Source: Thalassobius sp049116315
Lineage (GTDB): Bacteria; Pseudomonadota; Alphaproteobacteria; Rhodobacterales; Rhodobacteraceae
Reading direction: 5' to 3'
DNA length: 64,000 nt
NCBI GenBank assembly: GCA_049116315.1
Contig: JAGDZD010000001.1
Coordinates: 1 to 64,000, forward strand
The notes beneath the pieces are model-generated. The model saw only the letters and a program-made list of their open reading frames with translations, was not told the DNA's origin and ran no database searches. Position numbers and translations under genes: made by a program. This document shows, one piece after another, positions 8,225-17,087 of the stretch (positions are counted from its first letter, which is position 1; the number at the start of each line of letters is the position of its first letter).

Positions 8225-9709
8225 TCAAAGGAACGCGGTCTCGTCAAAACTGCGAAGTTTACGACTGTGGATACGTTCCAGTGGCATTTCCCTTAGCCTT
8301 TCCATGGCCCGAATGCCAATAAGCAAATGGCGTGAAACCTGTGTTTTATAGAAATCTGATGCCATTCCGGGTAATTTTAGCTCACCATGGAGCGGTTTAT
8401 CGCTGACGCAAAGCAACGTGCCGTACGGAACGCGAAACCGGAACCCGTTGGCAGCGATTGTTGCGCTCTCCATATCCAGAGCAACCGCACGCGATTGCGA
8501 CAATCTTTGAATGGGGCCCGACTGATCTCGCAATTCCCAGTTCCGGTTGTCAAAGCTGGCCACAGTCCCGGTGCGCATCACGCGTTTCAGGTCGTATCCT
8601 TCCAGCTGCGTTTCATCGGCAACGGCGCCTTCCAGTGCAATTTGGATTTCGGCCAAAGCCGGGACGGGCACCCAAACGGGCAAATCATCATCCAGCACCT
8701 TGTCTTCGCGCAGATACGCATGGGCCAGCACAAAATCACCCAGCGACTGGCTAGAGCGCAGACCAGCACAATGACCCACCATCACCCAGGCATGCGGGCG
8801 CAGCACGGCGATATGGTCGGTGGCTGTTTTGGCGTTCGAAGGCCCAACCCCAATATTGACCAGGGTGATACCTGACCCATCGGCCCGCTTCAGATGGTAG
8901 GTTGGCATCTGCGGCATCTTTGGGCTTTCGGGAAGCTCTTGATCCGCTGCGGTGATCTCGATGTTGCCGGTGGCCACAAAGGCCGTATAGCCGCTGTTTG
9001 GATCTGCCAGCATCTTGCGGGCATAGGCTTCAAACTCGGACACATAAAACTGGTAGTTGGTGAACAGCACGTGGTTTTGGAAATGCTCGGGATCGGTGGC
9101 GGTGTAATGCGACAGACGCGCCAGAGAGTAATCAATCCGCTGCGCCGTGAAGGGGGCCAAGGGCTGGGTGCCATCCGCTGGCGTGACGTGCGTGCCATTC
9201 ACGATATCATCATTGGTGGTGTTCAGATCTGGCACGTCAAAATAGTCGCGCAGAATGAAGTTGCCTGCACCCTCTTGGGGCACGGTGATGTCTTTGTTGG
9301 TCGAGACCGCAAAATGCACCGGCATCGGGGTATCTGACACGCCAATTTCGATGGAGACACCGTGGTAATGCATCAACAGGCCGATTTGCTGTTGCAGATA
9401 GTTCCGGAAAAGATCGGGTCGTGTGACGGTGGTGGCAAAGGTGCCGGGTTCGGAAACATGGCCAAAGCTCAGCCGACTGTCCACCTTCGCAAACGAGGTC
9501 GTGGTGATCCGAATTTCGGGATAAAAAGCGCGGTAGCGACCAGCTGCGACACCGGTTTCAATGACGGACTGAAAGTTGTCACAGAGGAAGGAAACAGCCT
9601 GCGTGTAGAGCTGTTCGAGCCGCTCGACTGCGGCGACGGCATCGGTGAAACATTCGATTTCTTGTGGTTCTGGGGTCAACAGAGTCACGTCGGGTGTTGG
9701 TTGAGGCAT
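8225..9709 (-). CDS. amn: AMP nucleosidase
   Basis: Hydrolyses AMP to adenine and ribose 5-phosphate in the cytoplasm, adjusting the adenylate pool. About 494 residues, close to E. coli Amn (484). The N-terminal AMP_N domain covers about 15-190; the C-terminal half is a purine phosphorylase fold with VNIGVGPSNAKTATDHIA, VGHCAGLRSSQSLGD and DMESATIAANGFRFRVPYG, the last holding the base/ribose-binding Glu. I chose the ATG at 9709 (MPQPTPD) over the longer 9751 start, whose extra residues look non-coding. It is monocistronic and divergent from the epimerase-like gene. Confidence 0.93.
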   Translation of the reverse strand: MPQPTPDVTLLTPEPQEIECFTDAVAAVERLEQLYTQAVSFLCDNFQSVIETGVAAGRYRAFYPEIRITTTSFAKVDSRLSFGHVSEPGTFATTVTRPDLFRNYLQQQIGLLMHYHGVSIEIGVSDTPMPVHFAVSTNKDITVPQEGAGNFILRDYFDVPDLNTTNDDIVNGTHVTPADGTQPLAPFTAQRIDYSLARLSHYTATDPEHFQNHVLFTNYQFYVSEFEAYARKMLADPNSGYTAFVATGNIEITAADQELPESPKMPQMPTYHLKRADGSGITLVNIGVGPSNAKTATDHIAVLRPHAWVMVGHCAGLRSSQSLGDFVLAHAYLREDKVLDDDLPVWVPVPALAEIQIALEGAVADETQLEGYDLKRVMRTGTVASFDNRNWELRDQSGPIQRLSQSRAVALDMESATIAANGFRFRVPYGTLLCVSDKPLHGELKLPGMASDFYKTQVSRHLLIGIRAMERLREMPLERIHSRKLRSFDETAFL

Positions 9710-9853
9710 TATGTGCGTCCTATTATTTTTGGGCAACGTTGACACGGGCACGCTGCATGTTCAACCGTTGCAATCAATTGCGCCGCGTCAAAATTATGGA
9801 TGTTTGTTCAAACCACGTTGACCCGGTGCGCCCCCTGCCCCAGATACAGACCC

Positions 9854-10708
9854 ATGACAAAAACGCTTCTATCTTTTGGCCACGGTTACAGCGCAACGGC
9901 CTTGGCTGACGTGCTGATTCCACAGGGGTGGACCATCATTGGCACCACCCGGAATCCTGACAAGGCCGACATATTGCGCGCAGCCGGTGTCACACCGTCC
10001 ATTTGGCCGGACGAAGATCTGAGTGAGGCGGTGTCACAGGCCAGCCATCTGCTGATCTCGGCGGGTCCTCAAGATGACGGAGATCCGGTGCTGCAACGGT
10101 ACCGGGGCGAAATCACCCGACGTGCAGATCAGTTCGAATGGGTGGGCTATCTGTCGACCACTGGCGTCTATGGCGATCATCAGGGCGGTTGGGTCGATGA
10201 GGGATCCGTTTTATCACCCGCCACCAAACGGGGGCGTATGCGTGTGAAAGCCGAGGCTGAATGGCAAGCCATTCCCGGCCTTGCGCTGCACATCTTTCGG
10301 TTGGCGGGTATCTATGGGCCGGGGCGTGGCCCCTTTGCCAAGGTGCGCGCAGGCACCGCGCGGCGGATCATCAAACCCAATCAAGTGTTCAGCCGCATTC
10401 ATGTCGAAGACATTGCACAGGTGCTGAAAGCCTCGATCGACCAGCCGAACCCGGGGGGCATCTATAACCTATGTGACGACGATCCCGCTCCGCCCGAAGA
10501 TGTTATCGCTTATGCCGCAGAGTTGCTGGGATTGCCGGTCCCAGAAGCCATTCCCTTTGAAACAGCAGAAATGACCCCGATGGCGCGCAGCTTTTATGCT
10601 GAATCCAAGCGGGTCAGAAATGACCGGATCAAAGAAGAGTTGGGTGTGGCGCTGAAATACGCAGATTACCGGGCTGGCTTAAACGCATTGCTCAAAGCCG
10701 CCGGGTAG
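9854..10708 (+). CDS. NAD-dependent epimerase-like SDR protein (YeeZ-type)
   Basis: A 284-residue atypical extended SDR. The nucleotide-binding loop is SFGHGYSATAL near residue 7; STTGVYGDHQG carries the Ser/Tyr pair at the active site, and RLAGIYGPGRGP follows the pattern of sugar-nucleotide epimerases. The YeeZ family has no agreed reaction. The ATG at 9854 fits the family start (MTKTLLSFGHGYS); the 9800 start adds residues rich in Cys and Pro that do not fit. It is convergent with the dxs operon, 9 nt from the small-protein gene. Confidence 0.85.
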   Translation: MTKTLLSFGHGYSATALADVLIPQGWTIIGTTRNPDKADILRAAGVTPSIWPDEDLSEAVSQASHLLISAGPQDDGDPVLQRYRGEITRRADQFEWVGYLSTTGVYGDHQGGWVDEGSVLSPATKRGRMRVKAEAEWQAIPGLALHIFRLAGIYGPGRGPFAKVRAGTARRIIKPNQVFSRIHVEDIAQVLKASIDQPNPGGIYNLCDDDPAPPEDVIAYAAELLGLPVPEAIPFETAEMTPMARSFYAESKRVRNDRIKEELGVALKYADYRAGLNALLKAAG

Positions 10709-10717
10709 CCCGTCGTC

Positions 10718-10903
10718 TTAGTCCAGTGCGGCCAAAATCACAGCGAAGATCACAAGCGTCGCAGCGACTGCAGAGGCATTTGCCGAAGAGGTCGTATGAC
10801 CGGTGATGACTTCAGGATCCATCCGAGGGGTTTCTGGATTTCCAGCCAAAGCTGGGCTGCCCAACAGGGCGAGACTTAGGGTAATGGCAGCTACCGGTTT
10901 CAT
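10718..10903 (-). CDS. Small exported/membrane protein
   Basis: A 61-residue protein: signal peptide (KPVAAITLSLALLGSPALAG), a polar middle (PRMDPEVITGHTTSS) and a C-terminal hydrophobic helix of about 18 residues. Small proteins with a PxMDPEVI-type middle occur in Rhodobacterales, often near haem or isoprenoid genes, but no function is known to me. The start overlaps the dxs stop by ATGA, so it is the last gene of the isoprenoid operon and probably translated by coupling. Confidence 0.72.
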   Translation of the reverse strand: MKPVAAITLSLALLGSPALAGNPETPRMDPEVITGHTTSSANASAVAATLVIFAVILAALD

Positions 10904-12825
10904 GCGCTTTTTCCGATTTGAGTGATTCCCAATACATCCAATACCTTGGACTCAATATCGGCCGCATTCAAGCCTGCTGACTCGTACATGGATTTGGGGC
11001 TCGCGTGGTCAATAAACGTGTCCGGCAGAACCATCGAGCGGAACTTGAGACCATGATCAAACACCCCGTTTTCGGCCAACATCTGTGCGACGTGACTGCC
11101 AAAACCGCCAACGGCCCCCTCTTCGATGGTGATCAAGGCGTCATGCTCGGCGGCCAGTTTCAGGATCATGTCCTGATCCAAAGGCTTGGCAAACCGCGCA
11201 TCCGCCACCGTCGGGGTGATGCCCTTTGCTGTAAGGGATTCGCTGGCTGCCATGACCTCTTGGAGGCGCGTGCCAAACGACAGAATGGCCACGCGGCCAC
11301 CGTCTTGAATGATGCGGCCCTTGCCGATCTCAAGCGGGGTGCCGCGCTCGGGCAATTCTACGCCTGCACCTTCGCCGCGTGGATAGCGAAACGCGATCGG
11401 GCCATCGTCGTGGGCTGCGGCTGTGGCCACCATATGCATCAGCTCGGCTTCGTCCGCCGCCGCCATCACCACAATGCCGGGCAGGTTGGTCAGAAAGGAC
11501 ACATCAAAGCTGCCGGCGTGGGTGGCGCCATCTGCGCCGACCAAGCCCGCGCGATCAATCGCAAAGCGCACTGGCAACCGTTGGATGGCCACATCATGCA
11601 CCACCTGATCATAGCCACGCTGCAAGAAGGTCGAATACATCGCGCAGAAAGGCTTTAGCCCGCCTGCCGCCAGTGCAGCGCTGAAGGTGACCCCATGTTG
11701 CTCTGCAATGCCAACGTCAAAGCATCGGCTGGGGTGGCGTTCGGCAAACAGGCCCAATCCGGTGCCGTCTGGCATCGCAGCGGTCACGGCACAGATCCGG
11801 TCATCGGACGCGGCTTCGGCCAGCAGAGCTTTGGAAAAGACCGAGGTGTAACTTGGCGCGTTCGAAGGTGCCTTTTTCTGTTCGCCGGTCAGCACGTCAA
11901 ATTTGGCCGTGGCGTGACCACGATCACGTGCGGCTTCGGCGGGGGCATAGCCCTTGCCCTTCTTGGTTTGCACATGGATCAGAATCGGCCCATTTGCGCG
12001 CGCCTTTACGGTGCGCATCACGTTCAACAGCTGTGGCATGTCGTGGCCATCAACTGGGCCGACATAGGTAAAGCCCAGCTCTTCGAACAGGGTGCCGCCA
12101 ATGGTCATGCCCTTGAGCATTTCCTTGGCCCGCTTGGCGCCTTCGCGGAACGGTTCGGGCAGCAGGCTGACCGCACCTTTGGCGGCCGCTTTGAATTCTT
12201 GGAACGGCTCGCCAGTGTAAAGACGGTTCAAATAAGCAGAAAGCGCGCCAACGGGCGGCGCGATCGACATCTCGTTGTCGTTGAGAATCACAATCAGGCG
12301 CTTTTTCAGATGACCGGCATTGTTCATCGCCTCAAAGGCCATGCCGGCACTCATCGAGCCATCCCCGATCACAGCAATCGCGTCGCCAAGTCCGGTTTCG
12401 GGCGCGCCGCCAAGATCGCGTGCCACGGCAAACCCTAAAGCGGCCGAGATCGAGGTTGAACTGTGAGCCGCACCAAACGGATCATAGGGCGATTCACTGC
12501 GCTTTGTGAAACCAGACAGCCCGCCTTCGGTGCGCAGGGTGCGAATGCGGTCCCGACGACCTGTGAGGATCTTATGGGGGTAAGATTGGTGGCTGACATC
12601 CCAGATCAGCTTGTCGCGCGGTGTGTCAAACACAGCATGCAGGGCAACCGTCAACTCAACCACCCCAAGGCCCGCGCCAAGATGTCCACCGGTGACGGAC
12701 ACAGCGCTGATCGTTTCTGTACGTAATTCATCTGCAACCTGACGCAGCTGCATGTCGCTGAGGCGTTTCAGATCGGCAGGTACATGGACCTGATCAAGCA
12801 AAGGCGTGTTGGGTGTATCTGGCAT
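10900..12825 (-). CDS. dxs: 1-deoxy-D-xylulose-5-phosphate synthase
   Basis: First enzyme of the MEP isoprenoid pathway: pyruvate plus glyceraldehyde 3-phosphate to DXP, thiamine-diphosphate dependent. The 641-residue length is normal. Visible: GDGSMSAGMAFEAMNNAG (the TPP/Mg motif near residue 152), the transketolase-like central domain with DRAGLVGADGATHAG near residue 425, and a C-terminal transketolase domain. The next gene upstream on the same strand is ispA, 21 nt away, so precursor supply and prenyl chain elongation are co-transcribed. Confidence 0.97.
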   Translation of the reverse strand: MPDTPNTPLLDQVHVPADLKRLSDMQLRQVADELRTETISAVSVTGGHLGAGLGVVELTVALHAVFDTPRDKLIWDVSHQSYPHKILTGRRDRIRTLRTEGGLSGFTKRSESPYDPFGAAHSSTSISAALGFAVARDLGGAPETGLGDAIAVIGDGSMSAGMAFEAMNNAGHLKKRLIVILNDNEMSIAPPVGALSAYLNRLYTGEPFQEFKAAAKGAVSLLPEPFREGAKRAKEMLKGMTIGGTLFEELGFTYVGPVDGHDMPQLLNVMRTVKARANGPILIHVQTKKGKGYAPAEAARDRGHATAKFDVLTGEQKKAPSNAPSYTSVFSKALLAEAASDDRICAVTAAMPDGTGLGLFAERHPSRCFDVGIAEQHGVTFSAALAAGGLKPFCAMYSTFLQRGYDQVVHDVAIQRLPVRFAIDRAGLVGADGATHAGSFDVSFLTNLPGIVVMAAADEAELMHMVATAAAHDDGPIAFRYPRGEGAGVELPERGTPLEIGKGRIIQDGGRVAILSFGTRLQEVMAASESLTAKGITPTVADARFAKPLDQDMILKLAAEHDALITIEEGAVGGFGSHVAQMLAENGVFDHGLKFRSMVLPDTFIDHASPKSMYESAGLNAADIESKVLDVLGITQIGKSA

Positions 12826-12846
12826 CGGCCCCCCCGAGGTGGCAAT

Positions 12847-13752
12847 TTAGCTGTTGCGCGAGATAACGAAACGCGCGGCATGCCGCAAGGTTTCTGCGTC
12901 ATCTCCATAGATGTCCAAAGCGTCGCAGGCCTCGGAAATCAACGATTTCGCGCGGATTTTTGCCGCTTGCAGCCCCAGCAGCGACACAAAGGTGGCTTTA
13001 CCGGCTTCTGCATCCTTCCCGACGGCTTTGCCGACGGTTTTGGCATCCCCTTCGATATCCAAGACATCATCCCAGATCTGAAAGGCCAAACCAAGATTTT
13101 GTGAGTATGTCGCCAGGCGGTCTGTGTTGGCTCCGGCCATAACCGCGCCGCTGGTGGCGGACCATTCGATCAGGGCCCCTGTCTTGCCTGCTTGCAACCG
13201 GGTGATTTCGTCCAGTGTCAGCGGCGTGTTGGCGGTCTCGGCGGCGATGTCCATCTCTTGACCGCCCACCATACCGCGCGCACCGGCAGATTGGGCAAAA
13301 CTCGCGATCAAAGCCACTTTGTTTTCCGCCGCGCAATCGGTCTGGGTCAGCAATTGAAACGCCAGAGTTTGCAAGGCGTCGCCCGCCAAAACGGCAGTTG
13401 TTTCGTCCCATTTGACATGCACTGTGGGCTGACCGCGGCGTAGGTCATCGTCGTCCATGCAAGGCAGATCATCATGTACCAAGGAATAGGAGTGCATACA
13501 CTCAATCGCGGCGGCCGCAGGCAGCGCCATTTGAGCCGGAATTTTGTGTAGGCGAGCGCTTTCAAGCACCAAAAAACCACGCAGCCCTTTGCCTCCGCCC
13601 GTCGCATAAGACATGGCTTGGGCGATGGGGCTGTTCAAGCCGTGCAACGCGTCCTCAATGTGTCCGGCCACCAAGGCTTTGGTTTCCGACAGCGATTGTG
13701 CCAGCGGTTGCCGGTCTAACCGGCCTAAATCGATCTGGGGAGAGCTGAGCAT
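12847..13752 (-). CDS. ispA: Farnesyl/geranyl diphosphate synthase
   Basis: Condenses isopentenyl diphosphate with allylic diphosphates. 301 residues, the usual size of IspA. Both aspartate-rich motifs are seen: HDDLPCMDDDDLRRG (first) and QIWDDVLDIEGD (second). A short first motif of this kind fits a C15 farnesyl product, though the product length is an inference. It sits between xseB and dxs in the conserved alphaproteobacterial order; the gap to xseB is 9 nt. Confidence 0.94.
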   Translation of the reverse strand: MLSSPQIDLGRLDRQPLAQSLSETKALVAGHIEDALHGLNSPIAQAMSYATGGGKGLRGFLVLESARLHKIPAQMALPAAAAIECMHSYSLVHDDLPCMDDDDLRRGQPTVHVKWDETTAVLAGDALQTLAFQLLTQTDCAAENKVALIASFAQSAGARGMVGGQEMDIAAETANTPLTLDEITRLQAGKTGALIEWSATSGAVMAGANTDRLATYSQNLGLAFQIWDDVLDIEGDAKTVGKAVGKDAEAGKATFVSLLGLQAAKIRAKSLISEACDALDIYGDDAETLRHAARFVISRNS

Positions 13753-13761
13753 GAAAGACGC

Positions 13762-14004
13762 TTAAAGGCCTTCAACGGGTTTGAGGCCCGCAGGTTGACC
13801 GTCGCCATCCAAAGTGATTGCGGCCACTTTTTCTTCGGCTTCTTTCAGCTTTGTTTCACAGCGCTTCTTCAGCTCGGCGCCACGCTCATACAGCTTGATC
13901 GAATCCTCCAGAGCGACGTCGCCGCGCTCCAGTTGGCCCACAACCTGTTCCAGTTCTTTCATCGCCTCTTCGAAGCTCATCTCGTTGACTGGGTTCTCGC
14001 TCAT
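13762..14004 (-). CDS. xseB: Exodeoxyribonuclease VII small subunit
   Basis: An 80-residue helical protein that binds the large subunit XseA to degrade single-stranded DNA. The family core is clear: SFEEAMKELEQVVGQLERGDVALEDS and the following YERGAELKKRCE (quoted in two parts, the first spanning residues 10-35). The ATG at 14004 overlaps the stop of the deacetylase gene by ATGA. xseA is not in the window. Confidence 0.94.
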   Translation of the reverse strand: MSENPVNEMSFEEAMKELEQVVGQLERGDVALEDSIKLYERGAELKKRCETKLKEAEEKVAAITLDGDGQPAGLKPVEGL

Positions 14005-14930
14005 GCGCTCTTCTCCATCAAAACCTGTACGTGTGCTGCAACCGAGGCCGCCAGCGCCGTCAGATCATATCCGCCTTCCAAAGTCGAGACAACGCGCCCC
14101 TGACAGTGGCGATCCGCCAAATCGCATATTTTTTCCGTCAGCCAGATGAAATCGGACAGATCCCAATTTAACTGGGCCAAAGGGTCCGCGTGGTGGGCGT
14201 CAAACCCAGCAGAAATCAGGATCAACTCTGGTTTGAAAGCATTGATCAGTGGGAAAACATGGGTGCGATAGATCTCTCGCATCGTGTCGCCCGATGATCC
14301 GGGGGGCAGGGGTAGGTTTTTGATCTGGCCATGGACCCCTGTTTCAGTCGGATCACCACTGCCGGGCCAAAGCGGAGATTGGTGCGACGAAAAGAACTGC
14401 GTCTTTTCGTCATCCCACAGCAAATCCTGCGTTCCATTGCCGTGGTGAACATCAAAGTCGATGATCGCGACACGAGACAAATTATGCGTCTGAATGGCGT
14501 GTTTGGCGGCAATCGCGACATTGCCAAAAAGGCAAAAGCCCATCGGCTTTGCGCGCTCGGCGTGATGAACCGGGGGGCGACAGGCAACAAAGGCGTTGCG
14601 CACATCTTTGCCGAGCACCGCATCGACCGCTGCAAGACAGCCGCCAACGCCGCGGCGCGCGGCCTCTAACGAGGTCGGGGACAGATGCGTGTCTTCGTCC
14701 AGCGGGCAGGTGCCCTGTGCTGGAATGGCGGCTTGAATGCGATCGATATAGGACTGTGGGTGGCACAGCTGGATCGAGGCATCCTCTGCCAAAGGCGCAG
14801 GGCGGCGATCAAGTTGGCTGAGTTTGGACAGGGCGTGTTCGATCACATCCAACCGGGCAACCTGTTCGGGGTGCCCGGACGGGGTGATGTGCTTCTGACA
14901 ATCGGGGTGTGTGTAAAGTGCGGTAACCAT
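14001..14930 (-). CDS. Histone deacetylase family protein
   Basis: A 309-residue zinc amidohydrolase of the HDAC/acetylpolyamine amidohydrolase family. Seen: PPVHHAERAKPMGFC (tandem catalytic His), DFDVHHGNGTQ and GFDAHHADPL (zinc-binding Asp and His residues), and a C-terminal LEGGYDLTALAAS motif containing the usual Gly-Gly-Tyr. Bacterial members remove acetyl groups from polyamines, proteins or other small amides; the substrate is not known. It is first in the operon with xseB, ispA and dxs, a conserved neighbourhood with no explained functional link. Confidence 0.9.
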   Translation of the reverse strand: MVTALYTHPDCQKHITPSGHPEQVARLDVIEHALSKLSQLDRRPAPLAEDASIQLCHPQSYIDRIQAAIPAQGTCPLDEDTHLSPTSLEAARRGVGGCLAAVDAVLGKDVRNAFVACRPPVHHAERAKPMGFCLFGNVAIAAKHAIQTHNLSRVAIIDFDVHHGNGTQDLLWDDEKTQFFSSHQSPLWPGSGDPTETGVHGQIKNLPLPPGSSGDTMREIYRTHVFPLINAFKPELILISAGFDAHHADPLAQLNWDLSDFIWLTEKICDLADRHCQGRVVSTLEGGYDLTALAASVAAHVQVLMEKSA

Positions 14931-14973
14931 GGCCGCACCTTAGCTGCTCTCGACGGTCAGGCAAGGGCGCTGG

Positions 14974-15471
14974 TTACTGCGAATCTTGGCAGGTCATTGC
15001 CTCTTCGAGTGCAACCATTGTGCCCCCAAGATCGATGGCCATAACTTCGCCGACGTCATTGTAGAGCGTCAGCGTATGGCGTGCCGCAAGATCCCAAAGG
15101 AAATCAGGGTTGGTAAAGTAGATGTCCGCGCCGGGAACATCTTCAAGATAGATGCCGGTGGCCATGGCGTCATAACCCTGGCCATCCAATTCAAGGTAGA
15201 CGTCGTATTGGGCGCCTTCGGTGATGTCGCCCCATTCATAGTTATATGCAGTGACGTAGCCTGCGCCTTCATTCAAATCAAAGCCAATCCGAACAAGGGT
15301 GCCGTTGTCATATTCGGCTTGGATCAGACAGCCGTAGCCAAGGGATGGATCGACCAAAACATCCCAGCCCCCAACTTCGTCCCAATATTCCAGCTGTTGG
15401 GCCTGTGCCGCGACGGGCAGTAGGCAGAGAGCCGCAGTGGCGGCTGTTGCAATGGTTTTTATGAAATTCAT
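14974..15471 (-). CDS. Secreted protein of unknown function
   Basis: A 165-residue protein with a clear Sec signal (FIKTIATAATAALCLLPVAAQAQ, cleaved near residue 24). The mature part is acidic and beta-rich, with two cysteines far apart (in GYGCLIQAEY and the terminal MTCQDSQ) that could pair. I do not recognise the family. It is alone between the deacetylase and petR, on the same strand. A periplasmic location is likely. Confidence 0.75.
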   Translation of the reverse strand: MNFIKTIATAATAALCLLPVAAQAQQLEYWDEVGGWDVLVDPSLGYGCLIQAEYDNGTLVRIGFDLNEGAGYVTAYNYEWGDITEGAQYDVYLELDGQGYDAMATGIYLEDVPGADIYFTNPDFLWDLAARHTLTLYNDVGEVMAIDLGGTMVALEEAMTCQDSQ

Positions 15472-15667
15472 AATTTATCCCCTCCTGTTGCGCCGGAAAA
15501 GGTCCGGTACGGTCCTGAGTTTAACAGCAAAAGTGACCTAGGGTAAAATTCTTGTGAAGATTTTTGAATATGTTGCCATTGGCGCTGCGTACGAAAGCGG
15601 CACCTGCGCAGACGTTGACGCAAGGGAGGCAAGGCGGGCGCTGCAAAGGCATAGGGGCAGTGGTGAT

Positions 15668-15700
15668 TTCCGGCGACACAGCATTGGTATGTCGCCGGAA
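15668..15700. repeat. Strong hairpin 3' of petR
   Basis: Perfect 11-bp inverted repeat TTCCGGCGACA / TGTCGCCGGAA with an 11-nt loop, starting 18 nt after the petR stop. Neither strand has a T-run, so it may be an mRNA-stabilising stem or a Rho-dependent 3' end rather than an intrinsic terminator. The rest of 15472-15718 shows no gene. Confidence 0.6.
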
Positions 15701-15718
15701 GGCATGCGCGATCTTGCG

Positions 15719-16423
15719 TTACCCTTCGGGGGCCAGCATGTAGCCCGCACCGCGCACCGTTTGCAGAACGCGCGGCTGTTTGGGGTCGCTTTCGATCTTG
15801 CGTCTTAGTCGTGTGATCTGAACGTCGACGGCCCGCTCTTGGGCTTGGCCTTTGTCGCGGCCAAGATCCTCGACCAACTTTGCCCGGCTGATTGGTTCGC
15901 CAAGCTGAGCGGAAAAGATCTTCATCAACTGGCTTTCGGTGGCGGTTAGGCGCACGGGCTCTTCGCCGCGCCAAAGTTCGCCCCGGTCAACATCATAGCG
16001 CACCGGTCCAAGATGCAGCACCTTGGGGGCCGTATCGGGCGGCGTCAGTTCGGGCATGCGGCGCAAAATGGCGTTGATGCGCAGCAAAAGCTCTTTGGGT
16101 TCAAACGGTTTTGCCAAATAGTCATCCGCCCCTGCCTCTAGGCCCACGATACGATCGTCGGTTTCCCCCTTGGCGGTGAGCAACAATATTGGCGTGCTGA
16201 TGGTTTCGCGCAAAGACTTGGTCAAACTGATGCCGTCTTCGCCGGGCATCATCACATCCAATACGATCAGATCAAAGTCCAACCCGCCAAGCAACCGACG
16301 TGCGTGGGCAGCATCTCTGGAGGCAGAAACCAGAAAGCCGTTTCGAATTAAGAATTTTTGGAGCAAGCCGCGAATACGTTCGTCATCGTCTACGATCAAC
16401 AGGTGTGCGTCGACTTCACTCAT
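15719..16423 (-). CDS. petR: OmpR-family response regulator, PetR-like
   Basis: A 234-residue two-domain regulator. The receiver domain (about 8-120) has acidic DDDE residues, the phospho-acceptor Asp in VLDVMMPGEDG and the Lys of YLAKPFEPKELL. The C-terminal winged helix (about 135-230) includes LTATESQLMKIF and TRLRRKIESDPKQPR. In Rhodobacter capsulatus, PetR with a small PetP partner is needed for cytochrome bc1 expression; the same arrangement here (MarR-like gene overlapping by ATGA, no histidine kinase) supports the name. petABC is not in the window. Confidence 0.88.
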   Translation of the reverse strand: MSEVDAHLLIVDDDERIRGLLQKFLIRNGFLVSASRDAAHARRLLGGLDFDLIVLDVMMPGEDGISLTKSLRETISTPILLLTAKGETDDRIVGLEAGADDYLAKPFEPKELLLRINAILRRMPELTPPDTAPKVLHLGPVRYDVDRGELWRGEEPVRLTATESQLMKIFSAQLGEPISRAKLVEDLGRDKGQAQERAVDVQITRLRRKIESDPKQPRVLQTVRGAGYMLAPEG

Positions 16424-16917
16424 GAACCGTTCTCCTTTACGGCATGATATCGACGTCTCATTTCCGGGTCCATCATTGCTTCAAGCACTTGACGAAAACC
16501 TGATACGGCCTCTGGTCCAGCAGAGCGATACGCCGCCCGCATCCGCGCGCGCTGGGCGTCTGATAGCTTGCGCTCCAGCTCTTCGCCGGCCTCTGTCAGA
16601 TACAGATGGCGTTCACGTTTGTCAGCGACACCAACGCGGCTTTCAACCAGACCGTCTTCGACCAATGTGCGCAGAACCCGGTTCAGCGACTGCTTGGTAA
16701 CCCCAAGCAATATAAGCAGATTGTTCACTGTTGTGCCCGGGGCACGGTTGATAAAGTGGATCGCACGGTGATGGGCGCGCCCATAGGCCATGCCTGCCAA
16801 AATGCGGTCTGGATCTGCGGTAAACCCTCGATAAGCAAAGAACATCGCTTCGATGCCCTGACGCAATTGCTCGTCTGTCAAAAACAGCAGCGTGTCGCCT
16901 GTCGTCGTCTCTGCCAT
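16420..16917 (-). CDS. petP: MarR-family protein, PetP-like
   Basis: A 165-residue MarR winged-helix protein. Seen: helices around AMFFAYRGFTADPDRILAG, the recognition region NLLILLGVTKQSLNRVLRTL, and the wing with VGVADKRERHLYLTEAGEE. It overlaps petR by ATGA, so the two are co-translated. PetP of R. capsulatus is required for normal PetR function; whether it is a DNA-binding repressor or a partner protein is not shown here. A GGGGG stretch precedes the ATG at 16917. Confidence 0.82.
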   Translation of the reverse strand: MAETTTGDTLLFLTDEQLRQGIEAMFFAYRGFTADPDRILAGMAYGRAHHRAIHFINRAPGTTVNNLLILLGVTKQSLNRVLRTLVEDGLVESRVGVADKRERHLYLTEAGEELERKLSDAQRARMRAAYRSAGPEAVSGFRQVLEAMMDPEMRRRYHAVKENGS

Positions 16918-17087
16918 ATGTCCCCCGATAAACGCGAACTATAGTGATGTTGGAACACCTTAAGTCAGTCTTATTGACATTCCAAGACCGAACTGGTAGC
17001 GAGTCGCGTCTTTAGCGCAACATTACGTCCGATATGGACCAAATTGGCGCAACTTTTGCAAAAGCGCAACGGCGCAGGGGGGTACAC

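Noticed and set aside
15468..15974. 168-residue minus-strand ORF overlapping petR
   Set aside because: Arg/Pro-rich and overlaps the C-terminal domain of a well-supported regulator.
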